Shown piece by piece: positions 62,113-64,000 of a stretch of DNA of 64,000 bases. The notes under the pieces were generated by a model. The model was not told the origin of the DNA and made no database searches. It was given only the letters and a program-made list of their open reading frames with translations. The DNA is taken from positions 25,096 to 89,095 of the forward strand of contig DDVI01000091.1 of NCBI GenBank assembly GCA_002345205.1, given 5' to 3'. The DNA comes from Bdellovibrionaceae bacterium UBA2316. GTDB lineage: Bacteria; Bdellovibrionota; Bdellovibrionia; Bdellovibrionales; Bdellovibrionaceae. Each line of letters starts with the position of its first letter. Within the stretch, counting starts at the first letter, position 1. Position numbers and translations under genes: made by a program.

Positions 62113-63011
62113 TGGCAATAACGAAGGGTTCGCTTTCTAGACTGTCTGTTATTTCAAGCATCGCGATGTTGATGTCGGTTTTAACAGTTGTCTTTGGCAC
62201 CCCCTTCTTAAGAGTCATTAGGAATGTATACGGTTCTTTGACATTTTGGGGTTTAGTACTTTTGTTTGTAGGCGGAACAACGCTGTTAAAAGCAGATTGG
62301 CTAAGCTTCGTAGTTGGGTCTGTGTGGTTAACCACCGGAATCAGTTTAGAGCTCGAAAAAAGGAAAGTTTCTTTTTTAACGAATTCGATAGTGAGTCTAA
62401 CTACGGGGTTTATCGTTTGCGGAGCGGGGTTGCTGGGAGTTTTAAAAAGCTTAGGAGTCACTGATCTGGCCCGGGCAACAGAATACGTCCAGGAAGCTGT
62501 AAAACCGCTAGTAAAGGGACAGATGAATCAAGAGCTGGATTACACCGCTCTGGTTCTGCAAATCCCTTCCATGCTGTTTATAGTTCTTCTTCTAAGTCTA
62601 GCCATTGGATTTCTGATGGAACGTAGAATTCGCTTCTGGTTTCGACTAATGAAGCAAGGCTATGTTTACAAGTTTGATTTTTTGAAGTTCAGAGTGAGTG
62701 ATAAGTTAATATGGGTTGCCTTATTTTCGTTGTTATTCAGTGTTCTGGGTGGATTTGGGCCAAGCTTTAAAACGTTAGAAACAGTGGGTTCAAATTTTGT
62801 GAATGTTTTTATCGTGGTTTACTTCTTTCAGGGGTTGGCTGTTTTAGAACACATTCTAATTCAAATTAGAGCCGGAGTATTTTTAAGAACCTTTAGTTAT
62901 TTTATTTTTTTAGGGCAATTATTTTTAGTTCTCTCGATAGTCGGCTTTTTAGATTTTTGGTTCGATTTCAGAGGGAAAATAAAATTAGGTATAAATAGGC
63001 AAGCCACCTAA
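62112..63011 (+). CDS. DUF2232/YybS-like multi-pass membrane protein
   Basis: 299 residues with about eight hydrophobic helices and basic loops (RRIRFWFRLMKQGYVYKFD). Its size, topology and position between rpsF and rplI match the DUF2232 (YybS) family commonly found in this ribosomal cluster. The function of that family is unknown. It is coupled to rpsF by TAATG and is followed 41 bases later by rplI. Confidence 0.75.
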   Translation: MAITKGSLSRLSVISSIAMLMSVLTVVFGTPFLRVIRNVYGSLTFWGLVLLFVGGTTLLKADWLSFVVGSVWLTTGISLELEKRKVSFLTNSIVSLTTGFIVCGAGLLGVLKSLGVTDLARATEYVQEAVKPLVKGQMNQELDYTALVLQIPSMLFIVLLLSLAIGFLMERRIRFWFRLMKQGYVYKFDFLKFRVSDKLIWVALFSLLFSVLGGFGPSFKTLETVGSNFVNVFIVVYFFQGLAVLEHILIQIRAGVFLRTFSYFIFLGQLFLVLSIVGFLDFWFDFRGKIKLGINRQAT

Positions 63012-63052
63012 CACAAACTCAAACGGCGGGCCCTACGAGGAAAGAGGATTTT

Positions 63053-63496
63053 ATGAAAGTTATTTTACAAAAAGACGTTAAAGAATTAGGTCGCGCAGGC
63101 GATTTATTAAATGTTTCTACTGGTTACTTTAGAAACTTTTTATTCCCAAAAAACTTAGCTATCGAAGCTACTGAAACTAAAGTTAAAGAATGGGAACACT
63201 TAAAAAAAGTATCTGATGCTAAAAAAGCAAAAGCTATGGAAGAGAAAAAACAAGTTGTTTCTAAATTGAATGGCTTATCTTTAACTTTCAAAGCAGTTGC
63301 TGGTGAAAGCGATAAATTATTCGGCGCAGTTACTCACGGAGATATATCTAAAGAATTAGAAAAACAGGGTTTCTCTGTTGATAAACGTGACATAGTACTT
63401 GAAGAGCCAATCAAAATCTTGGGTAAACACAAAGCTCAAGTTAAATTCTCTGAAGGTTTAGTAGCTGACATTTCTATCAACGTAGAAAGACAGTAA
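63053..63496 (+). CDS. rplI: 50S ribosomal protein L9
   Basis: 147 residues: the N-terminal rRNA-binding domain starts MKVILQKDVKELGRAGDLLN and continues VSTGYFRNFLFPKNLA. A Lys-rich connecting helix (about 40-75) and the C-terminal domain (LFGAVTHGDISKELEKQG, LEEPIKILGKHKAQVKF) follow. It ends before a strong terminator. Confidence 0.97.
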   Translation: MKVILQKDVKELGRAGDLLNVSTGYFRNFLFPKNLAIEATETKVKEWEHLKKVSDAKKAKAMEEKKQVVSKLNGLSLTFKAVAGESDKLFGAVTHGDISKELEKQGFSVDKRDIVLEEPIKILGKHKAQVKFSEGLVADISINVERQ

Positions 63497-63525
63497 TACA
63501 GATTTTTAATTTAGATTTAAACTAT

Positions 63526-63560
63526 AAGAAAGGGGCCGAAAGGTCCCTTTCTTATTTCCT
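63526..63560 (+). terminator. Bidirectional rho-independent terminator after rplI
   Basis: A 12-bp stem (63526-63537 with 63542-63553, one G-T pair) closed by a GAAA tetraloop is followed by ATTTCC. The A-rich left arm provides the T-run for the minus strand, so it can also end the minus-strand gene at 63571. Confidence 0.9.
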
Positions 63561-63570
63561 GAAACTTTTT

Positions 63571-63924
63571 CTAAAAGAAGACCTCTACCCCACTGTTGCA
63601 TTTATAGTAAGGCTGATTGTCTAAACTATAATAACAGCTAATTTTCTTTGCTTCGTAATAAGTCGCCCCGATCATAATTTCCTTAATGGAAATTGCTTTA
63701 TACGCGTCCATGAATTTGAAAAACTCGTTTGAATTTGGAATTTTTTTGTTCACCATTTTTCCTTTAATTTCAAAATCGGCGGAACATTTGAAATTTTTGA
63801 TATCACCACTACCATGAACGCATTGAATGTTTTTAGCTTCAATCGACATGGGGGCTTTGAACTTGACGGTCGAATCTTTGGTAACGTAAAAAAAACAGTG
63901 TCTCCATAACAATAACTTATACAA
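63571..63924 (-). CDS. Short hypothetical protein, start uncertain
   Basis: Up to 117 residues from a TTG at 63924; the first ATG in frame is at 63849. No family recognised. Four or five cysteines (NIQCVHG, FKCSADF, ISCYYS, YKCNSG) suggest an exported disulfide-containing protein, yet no signal peptide is present with either start. An eight-T run near 63895 lies where a frameshift would join the body to a different short N-terminus (METLFF...), so a broken or mis-sequenced gene is possible. It ends close to the rplI terminator. Confidence 0.45.
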   Translation of the reverse strand: MYKLLLWRHCFFYVTKDSTVKFKAPMSIEAKNIQCVHGSGDIKNFKCSADFEIKGKMVNKKIPNSNEFFKFMDAYKAISIKEIMIGATYYEAKKISCYYSLDNQPYYKCNSGVEVFF

Positions 63925-63941
63925 GAGGGAGACAAATTGAT

Positions 63942-64000
63942 ATGAACCTGCAAATGGGAATAGTAAACGTAGAGCTTAAAATTCCAGAGTTAGTAAAGTC
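63942..64000 (+). CDS. Partial gene running off the window
   Basis: An open frame begins at ATG 63942 (MNLQMGIVNVELKIPELVK...) and is cut by the window end after about 19 codons. GAGGGAG lies about 10 bases upstream; a second ATG is at 63954. Too short to identify. Confidence 0.4.
   Translation, partial: MNLQMGIVNVELKIPELVK

Noticed and set aside
1..64000. tRNA, rRNA, CRISPR, transposase, phage or riboswitch elements
   Set aside because: Scanned by eye on both strands; none recognised. Small non-coding RNAs without strong hallmarks could be missed.

Overview
The window looks like the chromosomal replication-origin region of a Gram-negative, Bdellovibrio-like bacterium (Bdellovibrionota). 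The evidence is the gene order rpmH-rnpA-yidD-yidC-jag-mnmE / mnmG-rsmG / parA-parB-bactofilin / atp on one side and dnaA-dnaN-recF-gyrB-gyrA on the other. Lipoproteins, a C-terminal outer-membrane beta-signal and SurA-type chaperones also point to a diderm cell. The genus call is an inference from remembered synteny and was not checked by a search. Nearly all genes left of about 33.4 kb read leftwards and the core genes to the right read rightwards, as expected for two replichores diverging from an origin.

Layout. 0-0.4 kb: a small secreted protein. 0.4-7.8 kb (minus): nuoA-H-J-K-L-M-N, only the seven membrane subunits of complex I. 7.9-11.6 kb (plus): mfd. 11.6-14.4 kb (minus): two exported proteins of unknown function. 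14.5-17.5 kb: a divergent pair, an outer-membrane barrel protein with a long acidic/proline linker and an exported two-domain GH3 (NagZ-like) enzyme. 17.5-23.3 kb (minus): ATP synthase b', b, delta, alpha, gamma, beta, epsilon. 23.4-26.9 kb: bactofilin, parB, parA, three parS sites around a small lipoprotein gene, then rsmG. 26.9-33.4 kb (minus): mnmG, mnmE, jag, yidC, yidD, rnpA, rpmH. 33.7-42.6 kb (plus): dnaA, oriC, dnaN, recF, gyrB, gyrA. 42.6-45.6 kb: a TPR lipoprotein, an AtpZ-like protein, an opposing secreted protein, then atpI-like, atpB and atpE. 45.7-53.4 kb (minus): a phosphohexomutase, then etfB-etfA-acyltransferase-three parvulin-type chaperones-pdxA. 53.6-57.0 kb (plus): succinate dehydrogenase/fumarate reductase CAB. 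57.1-61.5 kb: a secreted subtilase, a Gly/Ser-rich lipoprotein, an alpha/beta hydrolase and an FHA protein. 61.7-64.0 kb: rpsF, a DUF2232-like membrane protein, rplI (with no rpsR between them), and two poorly defined genes at the edge.

How it fits together. Replication initiation (DnaA and an oriC with DnaA boxes, a CTA-repeat DnaA-trio and an AT-rich unwinding element between dnaA and dnaN), origin segregation (ParA, ParB, three parS, bactofilin) and energy conservation (complex I membrane arm, SDH, ETF, split ATP synthase) are concentrated here. The less conserved cargo consists mainly of envelope proteins: secreted Cys-containing proteins, lipoproteins, a barrel, a protease and a glycosidase. 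No tRNA, rRNA, CRISPR array, insertion sequence or prophage was recognised. The observations most worth following are the oriC architecture, the parS cluster, the hairpin leader of the subtilase gene, the membrane-arm-only nuo operon, and the uncharacterised exported pair at 11.6-14.4 kb.
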